Notes: generated by a model not told the origin, from the sequence alone. Counted from the stretch's first letter, positions 1-9,309 are shown. The stretch is 64,000 nucleotides of DNA from Chloroflexota bacterium (GCA_016197225.1 JACPWC010000071.1:78217-142216); one strand, 5' to 3'. Numbers and translations are program-made.

Positions 1-2587
1 GGATGAGGTGGGTCTTCACCGTCGCCACGCTGAGGACGAGTTGCGTGGCGATTTCGGGATTGGAGAATCCGGCGGCGACAAGGCGCAAGACTTCTAATTC
101 ACGCTCACTCAAGGCCTCGAAGAGTCCTTCGGGTTTGGGCGCTTCAGCCTTGAGGAGAGCGAGGAGCGCGCGGATGTGGTCAACATGTTTGCCTTGCGCG
201 AGGAGCGCACCCAAAGGATTGAGGAGATTGGCGTCGGCATCTGCAAAGGCCCGGAGGTGGCCCTTTGGCTCGGCGAGGGATAGCGCCCGGTCTAGGGTGA
301 CCGCTGCCTCTGTCATTTTGCCCTGCCGCGCCTGAATGGAGGCAAGAATCACCAACGCTTCCAGCGCATCGCCGTTGCGCTCCTGATCGAGGGCGGCCTC
401 GAGCAATCGTTGAGCAAGTTGAACGGCGGTGGCGTATTGGCCCTGCGCGGCGAGGGTGCGCGCCAGCAAGCGGGCCTCGAACTCGCGGGCAACGGGGACG
501 GGCGCATCGGCGCTGAGGTCGGAGGCGGCGGCCCACTCGGCGACGGAGGCGGCGTCACCAGTTTGAAGAGCGAGCCAAGCGCGGTGCGCGGCGATGCGCT
601 TCAGGACGTGGCCTTTCCCTTCGACCTGCGCCAGTTTCTCAGCCCGTTCCAACTGAGCGTGGGCGGAGTCGAAATCGTTTTGCGCGGCGTGGATGCGCGC
701 CAGTGTGAGATGCGCTTGCCGCCGTTGACCCGGCGATTGGAATTTTTCTGCCAGGTCGAGGGCGCGCCGGGCTTCGCGCAATGCCTCATCAAGCTTGTTG
801 CGCTCCAGCGCAATTTGGGCGAGCGCAAGATGCGCACCAACGAGAATCGGGTCATGGGCTGCGCCGCCGAGGTCGAGGGCCTGTCGGTGCGCGGCTTCGG
901 CGTTGCGCAGTTGCCCTTGCCGGAGACGCACCTCACCCAAATCCGTCAGCGCGTAGAGCGTGACGGTAAGGTTGCCCGCCTGCTGGCCAGCGCGCGCCGC
1001 GCGCTCGAGAATCTCGCCAGCCACCGTGCTCTGCCCCAGGCGCACGCAGATGTAGCCCTGCAACTGCAGCCCCACCGATTGCAGAAACAGATTATCGGGC
1101 GAGAGCGCGTCGAGCGCCTGCCGCGACAGTTCCAGCGCCGTTTGCGTTGCGCCGCGCTCCAGGGCAATCTCGGCGCGCACCATCAGCAGTTCGCTGACGG
1201 CTTCGTCATTTGAATCGGTGGCGGAGGCCGGCGCTTGCTCGACCAACGCGATGTGCGCTTCAATCGCCTCCAAATCCGGCATGCCGAAGAGGCCGTGTGT
1301 CAGGAACAGCAAACGCGCATAGACCGCGCCGAGGCGGGGGCGAGCCATGACAAAATTTTCCGGCAACGCCTGTAGCCACTGTTGTAGCTGCGTAATTTCA
1401 AAACTACGGCGCAGCATATCGCCCGCCACACGCTCGATCAGCCCGGCGGCATAGTCGAAATCGCTGGCGGCCAGCGCGTGCCAGATAGCGTCTTCGACGA
1501 GTTCGGCCTGCTCAAGCCAGTGGGCAGCGCGCTGGTGCAGGCCGCGCACATCCGCGCCAGATTGCTCGAGGCGAGCACGCAGAAAGTCGGCAAAGAGGTG
1601 GTGATAGCGATACCACCGACGTTCATTGTCCAACGGGATAACGAGCAAGTTCGCGCTGTCGAGCAATTGCAGAATGGGCTGGCTCTGCTGGAAAGGCAGA
1701 ACGGTATCGCACAGCGGCGCACAAAAGCGTCTCAGCACCGACGTGTTCAACAGAAAGGTCTGCACCTCCGGCGACTGCCGCGCGAACACTTCATCCAGCA
1801 GATAGTCGGTCACGAAGCGATGGCTGCCGCTGAAGTTGCGAATGAAGACAGCCTGATCAATCCGGCCTGCCCCGGGTGGCGGATTCTGCAACGCGATCGC
1901 CGCGAGTTGCAAAGCCGCGATCCAACCCTCGGTGCGGGCTTCGAGGGTAGCTACGTCATCGGTGGAGAGATTCAACCGCATCGTCTGATTCAGGAACTGC
2001 GCGGCCTCATCCGGCGTGAAACGCAAATCGTCGGCGCGGATTTCAGCCAGTTCACCACGCGCTCGCCAGCGCGAGAGCGGCAGTGGCGGGTCGGTGCGCG
2101 TGAGGATGACGAGGTGAAACTGTGCGGGAGCGTGATCGAGCAGGTAAGTCAGCGCGTCGTGAATAGGCTCTGACTCGATGACATGATAATCGTCGAAGAC
2201 GAGAAAAAACGGGTCAGGCAGGAGGGCGGTTTCGTTGAAGAGGGCCGTCATCAACGAGGTGAAAGCCGTCGGTTGGGCCGAAGGCAACAATGCTATCGCG
2301 TCTTTTCCGAGAGTCGGCTGAAGCTTCTGCAACGCGGCGATCACGTAAGTCCAGAAACGCGCCGGGTCGTTGTCGCCCGCCTCGAGCGAGAGCCATGCGA
2401 CAGGGTGGCGGCTCTGCGCAATCCATTCCGCGAGGAGCGTGGTCTTGCCAAACCCGGCGGGCGCGGCGATGAGCGTGAGTGGACAGGTCGGCCCTTCTGC
2501 GAGGCGGGCAGTGAGGCGCGGGCGCGAGATGAGCGTCGGGCGCATGGATGGGGCGTGGAGCTTTATGGTGAGGAGCGAAGCAGGCAT
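1..2587 (-). CDS. MalT-like LuxR-family ATP-dependent regulator (3' end outside window)
   Basis: One continuous minus-strand frame of 862 codons runs from ATG at 2587 to the left edge with no stop. The N-terminus holds a STAND-type P-loop (GFGKTT, about residue 45) and an FDDYH Walker B-like motif. The middle is a long alpha-helical TPR-like region rich in Leu/Ala/Arg. The last visible residues (about 823-862) are a LuxR helix-turn-helix beginning SERELEVLRLVAAG and ending in VKTHL, so only some 20-30 residues are missing. This is the MalT/LAL architecture: an ATP-dependent transcription activator whose TPR sensor binds an inducer or partner. The inducer cannot be read from the sequence. It is transcribed away from the merR operon. 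Confidence 0.93.
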   Translation of the reverse strand, partial: MPASLLTIKLHAPSMRPTLISRPRLTARLAEGPTCPLTLIAAPAGFGKTTLLAEWIAQSRHPVAWLSLEAGDNDPARFWTYVIAALQKLQPTLGKDAIALLPSAQPTAFTSLMTALFNETALLPDPFFLVFDDYHVIESEPIHDALTYLLDHAPAQFHLVILTRTDPPLPLSRWRARGELAEIRADDLRFTPDEAAQFLNQTMRLNLSTDDVATLEARTEGWIAALQLAAIALQNPPPGAGRIDQAVFIRNFSGSHRFVTDYLLDEVFARQSPEVQTFLLNTSVLRRFCAPLCDTVLPFQQSQPILQLLDSANLLVIPLDNERRWYRYHHLFADFLRARLEQSGADVRGLHQRAAHWLEQAELVEDAIWHALAASDFDYAAGLIERVAGDMLRRSFEITQLQQWLQALPENFVMARPRLGAVYARLLFLTHGLFGMPDLEAIEAHIALVEQAPASATDSNDEAVSELLMVRAEIALERGATQTALELSRQALDALSPDNLFLQSVGLQLQGYICVRLGQSTVAGEILERAARAGQQAGNLTVTLYALTDLGEVRLRQGQLRNAEAAHRQALDLGGAAHDPILVGAHLALAQIALERNKLDEALREARRALDLAEKFQSPGQRRQAHLTLARIHAAQNDFDSAHAQLERAEKLAQVEGKGHVLKRIAAHRAWLALQTGDAASVAEWAAASDLSADAPVPVAREFEARLLARTLAAQGQYATAVQLAQRLLEAALDQERNGDALEALVILASIQARQGKMTEAAVTLDRALSLAEPKGHLRAFADADANLLNPLGALLAQGKHVDHIRALLALLKAEAPKPEGLFEALSERELEVLRLVAAGFSNPEIATQLVLSVATVKTHLI

Positions 2588-2632
2588 AAATTGTACCCGG
2601 CTGAATTTTAGCTGAGGCGCAGTTTAACGCTA

Positions 2633-2742
2633 GTAGTCCGCCAATGCTAAATTGATGGATGTCTAATCCGCCGCAGTTCGCGAAGCGTGCGGCGCGGGCG
2701 GCGGTGCAATTGCCATCCATCAAAACAGGTTTGGCGGACTAC
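2633..2742. repeat. MITE-like 110-bp palindromic element
   Basis: Twelve-base perfect terminal inverted repeats (gtagtccgccaa at 2633-2644, ttggcggactac at 2731-2742) enclose a second inverted pair (ttgatggatg 2652-2661, catccatcaa 2714-2723) and a GC-rich central hairpin. The internal tctaatccgcc (2662-2672) recurs as an inverted-repeat arm at 30258-30268. There is no coding capacity. It could be a non-autonomous mobile element or a REP-like palindrome. Confidence 0.6.
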
Positions 2743-2910
2743 CATGCTTCCACGCCGACTTCTGCCCGGTGGCCCGCAGTATCGGCGGCTGCATGGCGAT
2801 CACGACCTCCTCGACATGAAGACACCTAACGAGTTTTCGGCCTCTGGTAAGAAATTCCGGCATCGTGTTGTCTAAGCGCTATTCAGGCCAGGATAAACGG
2901 ATGATAATTA

Positions 2911-2944
2911 CTCCCGAAGGTATAAGGCCTTCGGGAGTTTTTTT
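2911..2944 (+). terminator. Rho-independent terminator upstream of merR
   Basis: A ten-base stem (ctcccgaagg 2911-2920, ccttcgggag 2928-2937) is followed by a T run to 2944. No gene ends immediately upstream on this strand, so it may insulate the merR promoter from read-through. Confidence 0.75.
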
Positions 2945-2950
2945 GCGGCC

Positions 2951-2981
2951 TTGACCTTCCAGCGACTGGAAGGTGTAGAGT
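2951..2981 (+). promoter_or_regulatory. MerR-type promoter/operator with 19-bp spacer
   Basis: The -35 TTGACC (2951-2956) and -10 TAGAGT (2976-2981) are separated by 19 bp, the over-long spacer typical of promoters that MerR-family regulators twist into activity. The spacer carries a perfect dyad, ACCTTCCAG-cga-CTGGAAGGT (2954-2974), very close to CueR/ZntR-type operators. It drives merR and the two genes behind it. Confidence 0.93.
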
Positions 2982-2989
2982 GAGGAGTG

Positions 2990-3445
2990 ATGACGATGTT
3001 GATTCACGACTTGGCGAAACAAACCGGCGTTCCGGCCAAAACCATCCGCTATTACGAGTCCATTGGCTTGTTGCCGCCCCCGAAACGGGCGGCGAACAAT
3101 TACCGCGAGTACGCGCCGGCCGAGGCCGAACGCTTGCGCTTCATCGCCAGCGCGCGCGGTTTGGGTTTCTCGCTCGACGACGTGGCCGAAATCCTTTCGG
3201 CGCGTGACGGCGGTATTGCCCCCTGCCAGCGTGTGCTCGATGCGGTTGACCGGCGGCTGACGGACGTTGACCGCCGCATTGCCGATTTGCTGGCCTTGCG
3301 CGATTCTCTCCGGCAACTGCAGAGCGAGGGCGCCATTCTTCCCCGTGATGACGTGCAGGGGGAGCACTGCGTGTGTTACTTGCTCAAAGCGTATCGTGAC
3401 ACCGGACACGTCACTATTCAGAGAGGAGAATTTTTCGATGACTGA
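2990..3445 (+). CDS. merR: MerR-family metal-responsive regulator
   Basis: A 151-residue protein with an N-terminal MerR winged helix (LAKQTG..AKTIRYYESIGLLPP), a dimerisation helix and a metal-binding C-terminus. Cys79 (IAPCQ) opens the long helix, and His126, Cys127 and Cys129 (EHCVC) lie where ZntR/MerR-type sensors bind thiophilic metal. ATG 2990 is preferred because it lies 8 nt after the -10, matching the leaderless starts elsewhere in the window; GTG 2987 and ATG 2996 are alternatives. It sits behind a perfect MerR operator and overlaps the next gene by 8 nt, so it probably autoregulates the operon. The metal (Cu, Zn, Cd or Hg) is uncertain. The plasmid-type Hg operon genes merA and merP are absent here. 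Confidence 0.9.
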   Translation: MTMLIHDLAKQTGVPAKTIRYYESIGLLPPPKRAANNYREYAPAEAERLRFIASARGLGFSLDDVAEILSARDGGIAPCQRVLDAVDRRLTDVDRRIADLLALRDSLRQLQSEGAILPRDDVQGEHCVCYLLKAYRDTGHVTIQRGEFFDD

Positions 3446-3965
3446 TACTTGTGGTTGTCCGCCCGAAGCCGGAAGCGCGGTTTGCGAACTGCCGGCGCAA
3501 GGATTTCAACGCCCGGCTCACGCTGCCAATACTTGCCCTGAATGTGGCAAGACAGGCAAGCTCGTGCAGGGGCAAACCGTCAAAGCCCTTCTAGCGGTGA
3601 GTCTGCGCGACGTGCGCGACGTGGAGTATTTGTTTTGCCGGACGCAGACCTGCCCCGTCGTTTACTTTTCACCCGATGGCGAGCAAACCTTCACGGTGGA
3701 AGAAGTGCGAGAGCGCGTCTATCAAAAGGAGCCGAACGCAGAGGAAGTGTTTGTCTGCTACTGCTTCCGGCATACGGTCGGCGAAGTGCGCGCCGCTTCG
3801 CCGGAGACTCGCGCCGTCATCTTGGACGACATCAACGCGGGCATCAACGCCGGGCAGTGCGCCTGCGATCTGCGAAACCCGCAAGGCACGTGTTGTTTGG
3901 GGAATGTGCGCGGCCTGGCTGCTACGCAACAACTTGAGCGCCTGGCGGCGGGAGTGACACACTAA
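3438..3965 (+). CDS. CopZ-like iron-sulfur/zinc metallochaperone
   Basis: A 175-residue cysteine-rich soluble protein. Cys33/Cys36 with Cys67/Cys72 form a zinc-ribbon-like site, and Cys107/Cys109 with Cys141/Cys143 follow the BFD-type [2Fe-2S] spacing. This is the N-terminal half of the Archaeoglobus CopZ type of copper chaperone; the C-terminal HMA domain of full-length CopZ is missing. The ATG at 3438 has a strong ribosome-binding site (gagaggag 3421-3428) and overlaps the end of merR. Its stop shares one base with the next start (TAATG). It probably carries or reduces metal for the operon; the exact metal is not evident. Confidence 0.85.
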   Translation: MTDTCGCPPEAGSAVCELPAQGFQRPAHAANTCPECGKTGKLVQGQTVKALLAVSLRDVRDVEYLFCRTQTCPVVYFSPDGEQTFTVEEVRERVYQKEPNAEEVFVCYCFRHTVGEVRAASPETRAVILDDINAGINAGQCACDLRNPQGTCCLGNVRGLAATQQLERLAAGVTH

Positions 3966-4330
3966 TGCGTCTCGTCATCTTGCGTATCCTCGGCGCGGTC
4001 AGTTCCATTTTCGTCGCCCTGTGTTGCCTGGGCGTCCCGGCGGTGATCGCGGCGCTGTCCGCCATCGGCGCAGGCTTTTTGATTAATGACGCCATTCTGG
4101 CTCCTTTGCTGGTTGTGGCGTTGGGCATAACAGTGGCGGGAAGTTTCTTCACCTTTCGCCAACATCACAACCTGTGGCCTCTCGGTTTGACGATCGCCAG
4201 CGCCGTCGTCGCCTTCGCCAGTGTTTATATCGTTTACCTGCCTGTGGTGGTGTATGGCGCTCTGGCCGTATTGATTCTCACGCAGATTGGCGATTTTGTT
4301 TATCAGCGCAAGTGGCTTCTGCCGGTTTGA
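3965..4330 (+). CDS. merC: MerC-like inner-membrane metal transport protein
   Basis: A 121-residue protein of about four transmembrane helices with a Cys20-Cys21 pair in the first helix (ALCCLGVP), the metal-binding pair of MerC/MerT-type carriers. The later helix ending in IGDF and the overall layout fit MerC better than MerT. It starts on the last base of the preceding stop and is the last gene of the metal operon, followed directly by a strong terminator. The likely role is metal uptake or handling in concert with the CopZ-like protein under MerR control. The metal is not established. Confidence 0.8.
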   Translation: MRLVILRILGAVSSIFVALCCLGVPAVIAALSAIGAGFLINDAILAPLLVVALGITVAGSFFTFRQHHNLWPLGLTIASAVVAFASVYIVYLPVVVYGALAVLILTQIGDFVYQRKWLLPV

Positions 4331-4365
4331 AAGAAGAGGCCAGCATGATCGCTGGCCTCTTCTTT
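4331..4365. terminator. Bidirectional terminator after the metal operon
   Basis: Fourteen-base perfect stem (aagaagaggccagc 4331-4344, gctggcctcttctt 4351-4364) with a 6-nt loop, T-rich on both outgoing strands. It ends the merC transcript and the converging gene at 4365-4964. Confidence 0.9.
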
Positions 4366-4964
4366 TATGATTTTTCGCGTTGGGCCGGTGACTGCATTCT
4401 GCGAAAGATGGCAACCAGGCCAAGCACCACCAGCGCCAACCCGCCAAACACCAGAGCGGGCGAAGGCGAGGGCGGCGGCGCGCCAGAGGTCGCCGGTTGA
4501 GGCGTGGGCGCCGAGGCTTGCGCTTTGGGAAAGGTGGGCATGGGCGCTAACAACGCCTCTTCCTCTTCGCGCAGTTCGCCTTCGCCCTCTGCTTCCAACA
4601 CCGGCGGCCCATAAACGACGATCGGCGCGCTCGCAACCGGCAGGTTGGAGCTTTGGGCCAGCACCTTGTACGTGCCTTCAGGCATGTCAACAGGCACGGT
4701 GAAGGGCTGGGTGAAGTCGCCGTGGCCGTCGCCGGTGGCGACGCCGAGCGGGAACTCGCCTGCGGCCCCGACCAGCGAGACGGTGATTGGCTCGTCGGCG
4801 GCGATATTGACGCCGCGCACTTCCAGCACCAGGCCGGGCTGGAGACGGTCAGAACTGATCTCCACTCGCGGGTCGCCGTCGTGCGCCCGGGCCTGGAGCG
4901 GCAAGAGCAACAACGTGAAGACGGCGAACGCCGCCAGTAGTCGTTGAAACAGTGTTTGCTTCAT
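4365..4964 (-). CDS. Secreted/membrane-anchored Ig-like protein of unknown function
   Basis: A 199-residue protein with a clear signal peptide (MKQTLFQRLLAAFAVFTLLL, cleavage near ARAHDG), a beta-rich extracellular segment of about 100 residues, an acidic then Pro/Ala/Ser-rich linker, and one C-terminal transmembrane helix followed by a basic tail. ATG 4964 is chosen because it starts exactly at the signal peptide; the frame stays open upstream without secretion features. The fold suggests a small cell-surface protein anchored by its C-terminus. No enzyme motif is visible. It lies downstream of the phosphatase fusion gene, separated by an 18-bp hairpin. Confidence 0.8.
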   Translation of the reverse strand: MKQTLFQRLLAAFAVFTLLLLPLQARAHDGDPRVEISSDRLQPGLVLEVRGVNIAADEPITVSLVGAAGEFPLGVATGDGHGDFTQPFTVPVDMPEGTYKVLAQSSNLPVASAPIVVYGPPVLEAEGEGELREEEEALLAPMPTFPKAQASAPTPQPATSGAPPPSPSPALVFGGLALVVLGLVAIFRRMQSPAQREKS

Positions 4965-4972
4965 CGTGGATG

Positions 4973-5010
4973 AGAATTGAGGGCCGGCAAAGTTGCCGGC
5001 CCTCAATTCT
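4973..5010. terminator. Perfect 18-bp hairpin between two secreted-protein genes
   Basis: The arms agaattgagggccggcaa (4973-4990) and ttgccggccctcaattct (4993-5010) pair perfectly around a 2-nt loop. There is no T run, so it may be a factor-assisted terminator or an RNA-stabilising hairpin at the 3' end of the phosphatase gene. Confidence 0.6.
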
Positions 5011-5015
5011 TCAAC

Positions 5016-8000
5016 CTATGGCGTCACAACCGGGCAATTGTTCGAGCTAGCCGGGTTGAACACCTTGACGCATTTAATCCGCCCCTGGATAGTCGGGCTG
5101 ATGGGAGTGTTAGCAACAACATAGTCGGCCAATACCTGATCCATGATGTCGCGAGACGTAGCGCGGCTGAAGAAATTCGGGTACGTATCACCGCCGCTTA
5201 CCATGAAGTCGTTTTCGGCGATGGTGTAGGTGGAAGCCGCTGTCAAATCAACCGCAGCGCCAGTGCAACTTCCATCAGATGCTTGTCTAACGGCGCTGAC
5301 CACTCGATTGCCGGTGCCAGGCACCGGAGTCGGTGAGACGGTTCGTGGTGTTGCTGAGATGTCGTAGGTGAAGCACAAGCCTGAGACCTGCCCATATCGT
5401 CCATTAGCGCCAGGCATCGAGGCGACGGCATTTTCCAACATGTCTTTCAACTCAGCGCCGTTCACCGAGAGGGTGACGACGACGTTGCCGAACGGCAGAA
5501 CCGTGAGCACCTGGCCGCGTGTGATCAGGAAGGGCGGTTGTGTGCCCGGTGGGCAGAAACCTGGGCCGCCACCCGCCGCCGGACAGGTGAGCGCGTCGCG
5601 CAGGCCGCCAGAGTTGGTGACGGCGAAGTCAACGCTGTAGGTTGTTCGCATCGCATCGGCGGTGACATTGCCCACCAGCGACTCGCAGGTGCGGCCGGCT
5701 GTGTTGCCACAGGCGTCGGTGCGCGGGATGAAGCGATTGGAACTGCCAATCTTCGTGCCGAGGATCGGCGCAAGTTGCCCACTCAGATCGTCAATCTGAG
5801 CCTGGATCGCCGGGTCGGGCGTCACGCCAATGTTCCACGGTTTGTGGAAGTCGGCGGTCATGTAGATCACCTTCTTGGTGCTGGGGTCGAAGACAAGGCG
5901 GATGCGGGTGAAGCGGATGCCTTTGCTTCGATTCTCGACGACCAGCACGCCGTTCGGCCTCGTGGTAAGCACCTGGAGGTCGGTGTGGTCGCCGACGACG
6001 GCGTTAACATTGGTGACGTTGTCAGCCAGATCCACCAACGGGCCGGCGGGCGCGGTCAAAGTTCCTGCCGTTGCCCCCAGGTGTCCAAAGGCGACGATGA
6101 TGCCAACCTTCTTGTTCTTCAGCCTCACGGCTTCGGCGTTGACGGCGGCAACCGGGTCAGTCACCTGGAACGGGTCAAAGGAGTTGGGAAAGACCAGGGT
6201 TGGGGCGTCGGGGTTGGTAAAGCCGATCAGGCCCACCTTGACGCCGTCGAACTCGAACACCTTCGACTTCACCCACTCTCTGGGCGTCTTGCCCCGGTTG
6301 TCTACAACGTTGGCCGAGATGTACTTGAAGTCGGCCAGCGGGATCAGGGTGTTACGGAGGTAGGACTGGCCCTTGTCGAAGTTGTGGTTGCCCAGACCGT
6401 CGGCGTTGAAGCCCATTAGGTTCATTAACTCGATAGTGGGCGTGTCGCCGAAGAAGCTGGAGATGGGCGGCGTCGCGCCGACCGAGTCGCCGGCGGCGAT
6501 GGTGATGGATGTCAAATTGTCGTCATTGTCATCATCACCCGCGCTCGCGGCTTCGGCGCGATAGACGTCGAACCAGGGCTTGAGGAAGGCCGACCCGCCG
6601 ATGGCAAAGCTCGGGCCCAGCGTGTCGGCTGTTTCGGAGAGCGGCACAAGCTGGCCGTGGTAGTCGCTGATGTCGAGGATGGTGACTTCCTTCCAGTGAT
6701 CGGAGCGCGGGAGGACGTCGTAGAGAATCTTGCCGCGCGCGTTTTGCGGGCCGGGGATGCCCATGAGGAAGGCAATCGTCGGGGCCAGGTCAATCGCCCG
6801 AACGCCGACGATCGGATCATCGTTTTTCTTGACGCCCGGACCGGAAGCGACGAACGTGCCGTGCATGTTGACGTTGTGTTCGATGTCAACGAGGTTGGGC
6901 AGGTAGCCATGCTGGCCGAAAAACTGGGAGAAGGCGAAGAGTTGACCGGGGGTGGCCGCGTCTGTTTGATAGGGCGGGCGGAAAACGACGACGACGTCGC
7001 CGCTGCGATTGGGATGCAGGGCGTCGGTCCCGTCCACGTTCCGCAAATCTTCTTTCTTGAAGACGGCGGCCACCACTTGCTTGCCGGGGTTGGCCGGGTC
7101 AGTCAAGTTCTGGAAGTAGTTGACCAGATTGTTCCGAACCGTTTCATAGTCAGCCGCGAGGACTTGTGGCGCGTTACTACCGCCCGGATCACGCCCGGCC
7201 AAATCAATATACAACTGAACCGTTCCACCAGCGTGGCATTCTTTGACCAGGGTTGCCGCTACAGCACGGCAGTTGCTGGTCTGTTCGGGGCCATAACCGA
7301 GATCGGCCAGAGCTTTGCTCACGTTCACCGCATACCACTGCGGCGCAAAGCCGTGGTCGGACGAAGCGAAGACGGTGGCATTGGGCAGGAAAGAGCGCGT
7401 CAGCGCCAGTTTTGCATCCGCTTCATGATAGGCGCTACGGATGTAGCCCTCGCGAGTGGCAATCAGACCATCGGGCGTGCCGTTGCCTTCAAGATCGTCG
7501 AAGTACGGATTCGGGTTGCCATCAATGTCAGTCGGCGTCACCAGCGCCATGAACTGGTGCGAGAACTCGTCGGTGACCGGGTAGCCCACGAAAGCAATAT
7601 CGGTGTCTGGCTGTAGCGTGCCGAGGATAAAGTTGAGGTAAGCGTCGGCAGAGGCCTTTTCAAGATCGCGCCCCTGCTGGACGTAAGTCTCTTCGTCAAT
7701 GATGCGCGCTTCGAGCGGGGCGAAGTCAGCCGAGATAAAGGTGGGGAAATTTTCGGCCAGGTACTTCTCAAGCTTATTCTCACCCGCTCCACCGGCTGGC
7801 AGAGCATTGCAGGCGGCAGTGGCGCAAGTTGCAATCACGCGCTCAACTGAGGTGAAGTACAGTTTGAAGGACGAGAGATCGGGCGCGAGTGTAATGAGTT
7901 TGGTATAGAAGCCGGCCGTCTGTCCGGCGCGCGGGCCGATCAACCCATCTGCGCCCATGAGCTTGATCTCTTTGAAGTCGCCTACGGCCAGGTCTACGGC

Positions 8001-8840
8001 CTTTTGATTGCCGTCTTTGGCCGCGCCGCTGCGAACCAGGATGGCGTGATCGTAAGCCGCCGTGCCGTCTATCATGCTGTCATAGATGTAGATGTCGTAA
8101 ATACGGTCGGGGTTAACAGTCGAGCCAGGGTTTGTAGGAACGGTGAGAGAGGATTGTTGAGAGGGGGCGGCGGGATCACCTGTGGGTACATTGCTCCAAC
8201 CACTGGCCGGAGCAAATCCCGCAACTTTATACACGATGCCAAATGCCGCCGCCCCGGCCTGTTCGGTCGCATTTACCGGTGCCGCCAACACGCCACGGTT
8301 CGAGAAAAAGGTGGTGAAGTCAACGGTCGGGCCGGCAATAAGAGCATTCGCGCCGCCGACCCAATCAACTTGGGCAACTTTCTTGCCGGCGCGCTCGGCG
8401 GCGGCGGCCAGGGTGTCGGCCTGCAGGATGCCGGTGGCGGCGAAGCTGGTGCGGGTGTTGAAGTTGCTTTCGCCGGTGCGGTGGAAGGTGTTGTTGGTGG
8501 AGCCATGCTCGCTGGGCCAGGTGCCGGTGGCCAGGGTGTACCAGCCCACCCCCGTGTTCGGCGGGAAGCCCTGGAGCAGGCCGTTGTCGCCGCGAACGCC
8601 GTCGTCCATCAATTCGGCGTAAGTCGGCATCGCGCCTTCTTCGGCATAGCGTTCCATGAGATCGGGGCGCATGCCGTCGGAGGCGAAGAAGATCACTTTG
8701 TCGGCGTGAGGCGGGCCGGACGGATCGGCCAGGGCGGGCGAGGCCGTGGAAGTGGAGGCGGCAGTTGAATTGAGGGGAGATAGAATGACGCCCAGTATCA
8801 AGGTGAGAGTAAAAATTCGTTGCAACAACTTGGTGACCAT
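5016..8840 (-). CDS. Secreted alkaline-phosphatase-superfamily phosphodiesterase fused to 5'-nucleotidase
   Basis: A 1274-residue protein with a signal peptide (cleavage after STA about residue 27). Residues about 45-680 are an NPP/type I phosphodiesterase-like domain: DGMRPDL metal site, GFPPNT nucleophile region and the TGTWPSEHG and SDHGF motifs. Residues about 695-1270 are a UshA-like 5'-nucleotidase: ISDYHGQ at the position of the usual DxHG metal motif, GNHNFD for GNHEFD, GHLGA, then the substrate-binding domain with SLVGN..ADAMR and NSGGLRDAL. One polypeptide could therefore strip nucleotides or phosphodiesters to phosphate and nucleoside outside the cytoplasm. Each half is normally a separate protein. 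ATG 8840 has a good ribosome-binding site (aaggag). Confidence 0.9.
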   Translation of the reverse strand: MVTKLLQRIFTLTLILGVILSPLNSTAASTSTASPALADPSGPPHADKVIFFASDGMRPDLMERYAEEGAMPTYAELMDDGVRGDNGLLQGFPPNTGVGWYTLATGTWPSEHGSTNNTFHRTGESNFNTRTSFAATGILQADTLAAAAERAGKKVAQVDWVGGANALIAGPTVDFTTFFSNRGVLAAPVNATEQAGAAAFGIVYKVAGFAPASGWSNVPTGDPAAPSQQSSLTVPTNPGSTVNPDRIYDIYIYDSMIDGTAAYDHAILVRSGAAKDGNQKAVDLAVGDFKEIKLMGADGLIGPRAGQTAGFYTKLITLAPDLSSFKLYFTSVERVIATCATAACNALPAGGAGENKLEKYLAENFPTFISADFAPLEARIIDEETYVQQGRDLEKASADAYLNFILGTLQPDTDIAFVGYPVTDEFSHQFMALVTPTDIDGNPNPYFDDLEGNGTPDGLIATREGYIRSAYHEADAKLALTRSFLPNATVFASSDHGFAPQWYAVNVSKALADLGYGPEQTSNCRAVAATLVKECHAGGTVQLYIDLAGRDPGGSNAPQVLAADYETVRNNLVNYFQNLTDPANPGKQVVAAVFKKEDLRNVDGTDALHPNRSGDVVVVFRPPYQTDAATPGQLFAFSQFFGQHGYLPNLVDIEHNVNMHGTFVASGPGVKKNDDPIVGVRAIDLAPTIAFLMGIPGPQNARGKILYDVLPRSDHWKEVTILDISDYHGQLVPLSETADTLGPSFAIGGSAFLKPWFDVYRAEAASAGDDDNDDNLTSITIAAGDSVGATPPISSFFGDTPTIELMNLMGFNADGLGNHNFDKGQSYLRNTLIPLADFKYISANVVDNRGKTPREWVKSKVFEFDGVKVGLIGFTNPDAPTLVFPNSFDPFQVTDPVAAVNAEAVRLKNKKVGIIVAFGHLGATAGTLTAPAGPLVDLADNVTNVNAVVGDHTDLQVLTTRPNGVLVVENRSKGIRFTRIRLVFDPSTKKVIYMTADFHKPWNIGVTPDPAIQAQIDDLSGQLAPILGTKIGSSNRFIPRTDACGNTAGRTCESLVGNVTADAMRTTYSVDFAVTNSGGLRDALTCPAAGGGPGFCPPGTQPPFLITRGQVLTVLPFGNVVVTLSVNGAELKDMLENAVASMPGANGRYGQVSGLCFTYDISATPRTVSPTPVPGTGNRVVSAVRQASDGSCTGAAVDLTAASTYTIAENDFMVSGGDTYPNFFSRATSRDIMDQVLADYVVANTPISPTIQGRIKCVKVFNPASSNNCPVVTP

Positions 8841-9107
8841 CAGGAACTCCTTATGTATGAATGTTGTGAAGAATGGTTACCACAAAATGCGCGGGGCATT
8901 TCTGCCGCATGGGCAGGCGCAATGCGCTTGAGCGACGCTATTGTCCTAAAGTTTGACACCACCTCCTTAATCTCACAAGTTATGCAGTTGTTGTAGTGTT
9001 TGAGATGTTGCTTGAAGCAGGCCTAACGGCCTCGCTTTGCAACCATAAGGCAAACGGCTGATTGCCCCACCCTCCGATTTTCACCTGCGTGAGCAACAAA
9101 AAAGTGA

Positions 9108-9148
9108 ACGAGGCTCTACCCGCCTTTAGAGGGAGAGCCTCGTTTTTT
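9108..9148. terminator. Terminator-like hairpin with T runs on both strands
   Basis: Stem acgaggctct (9108-9117) pairs with agagcctcgt (9134-9143), followed by T6 on the plus strand and a T-rich stretch on the minus strand. It sits between the divergent phosphatase and amidohydrolase genes, so on the minus strand it could act as an attenuator in a long leader. Confidence 0.7.
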
Positions 9149-9303
9149 AATGCGCCAGATTCTGTTTGGAAAAACACCAAATTGTCATTGCGTTTCAGGT
9201 CTCACAACTCAATTCAGGCCACAAACGTTCTTTTATTTCGGATCAAACTTGTCTAATATTACTGACTAACACACAAGCCTGTCAAGTGAGAATCTAATAG
9301 CGT

Positions 9304-9309
9304 TATAAT
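9304..9309 (+). promoter_or_regulatory. -10 box (TATAAT) of a leaderless gene
   Basis: TATAAT ends 7 nt before ATG 9317 and no Shine-Dalgarno sequence lies between. Transcription would begin at or next to the start codon. No clear -35 is present. Confidence 0.75.

Larger units (their letters stand above)
2588..2989. other. Intergenic region between the MalT-like and merR genes
   Basis: About 400 bases with no convincing gene. It holds a palindromic element (2633-2742), about 130 bases of unremarkable sequence, a terminator-like hairpin (2911-2944) and the merR promoter (2951-2981). Confidence 0.7.

Noticed and set aside
410-2173. Long plus-strand ORFs (for example 410-1213 and 1478-2173)
   Set aside because: They are antisense shadows of the MalT-like regulator, with Arg-rich, low-complexity translations.
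5538-8768. Plus-strand ORFs opposite the phosphatase fusion gene
   Set aside because: GC-rich antisense frames without domain motifs; the minus-strand gene has clear catalytic motifs throughout.
8840-8964. 40-codon ORF from GTG behind aaggagg, ending TGATG at the phosphatase start
   Set aside because: The Shine-Dalgarno lies only 2 nt from the GTG and the peptide has no features. The phosphatase gene has its own good ribosome-binding site.
9014-9066. Cyclic-di-GMP (GEMM) riboswitch on the minus strand
   Set aside because: Only gcaaagc and a GGCAA/TTGCC pair match. The TTGCC arm closes before gcaaagc, unlike GEMM, and the tetraloop-receptor part is missing.
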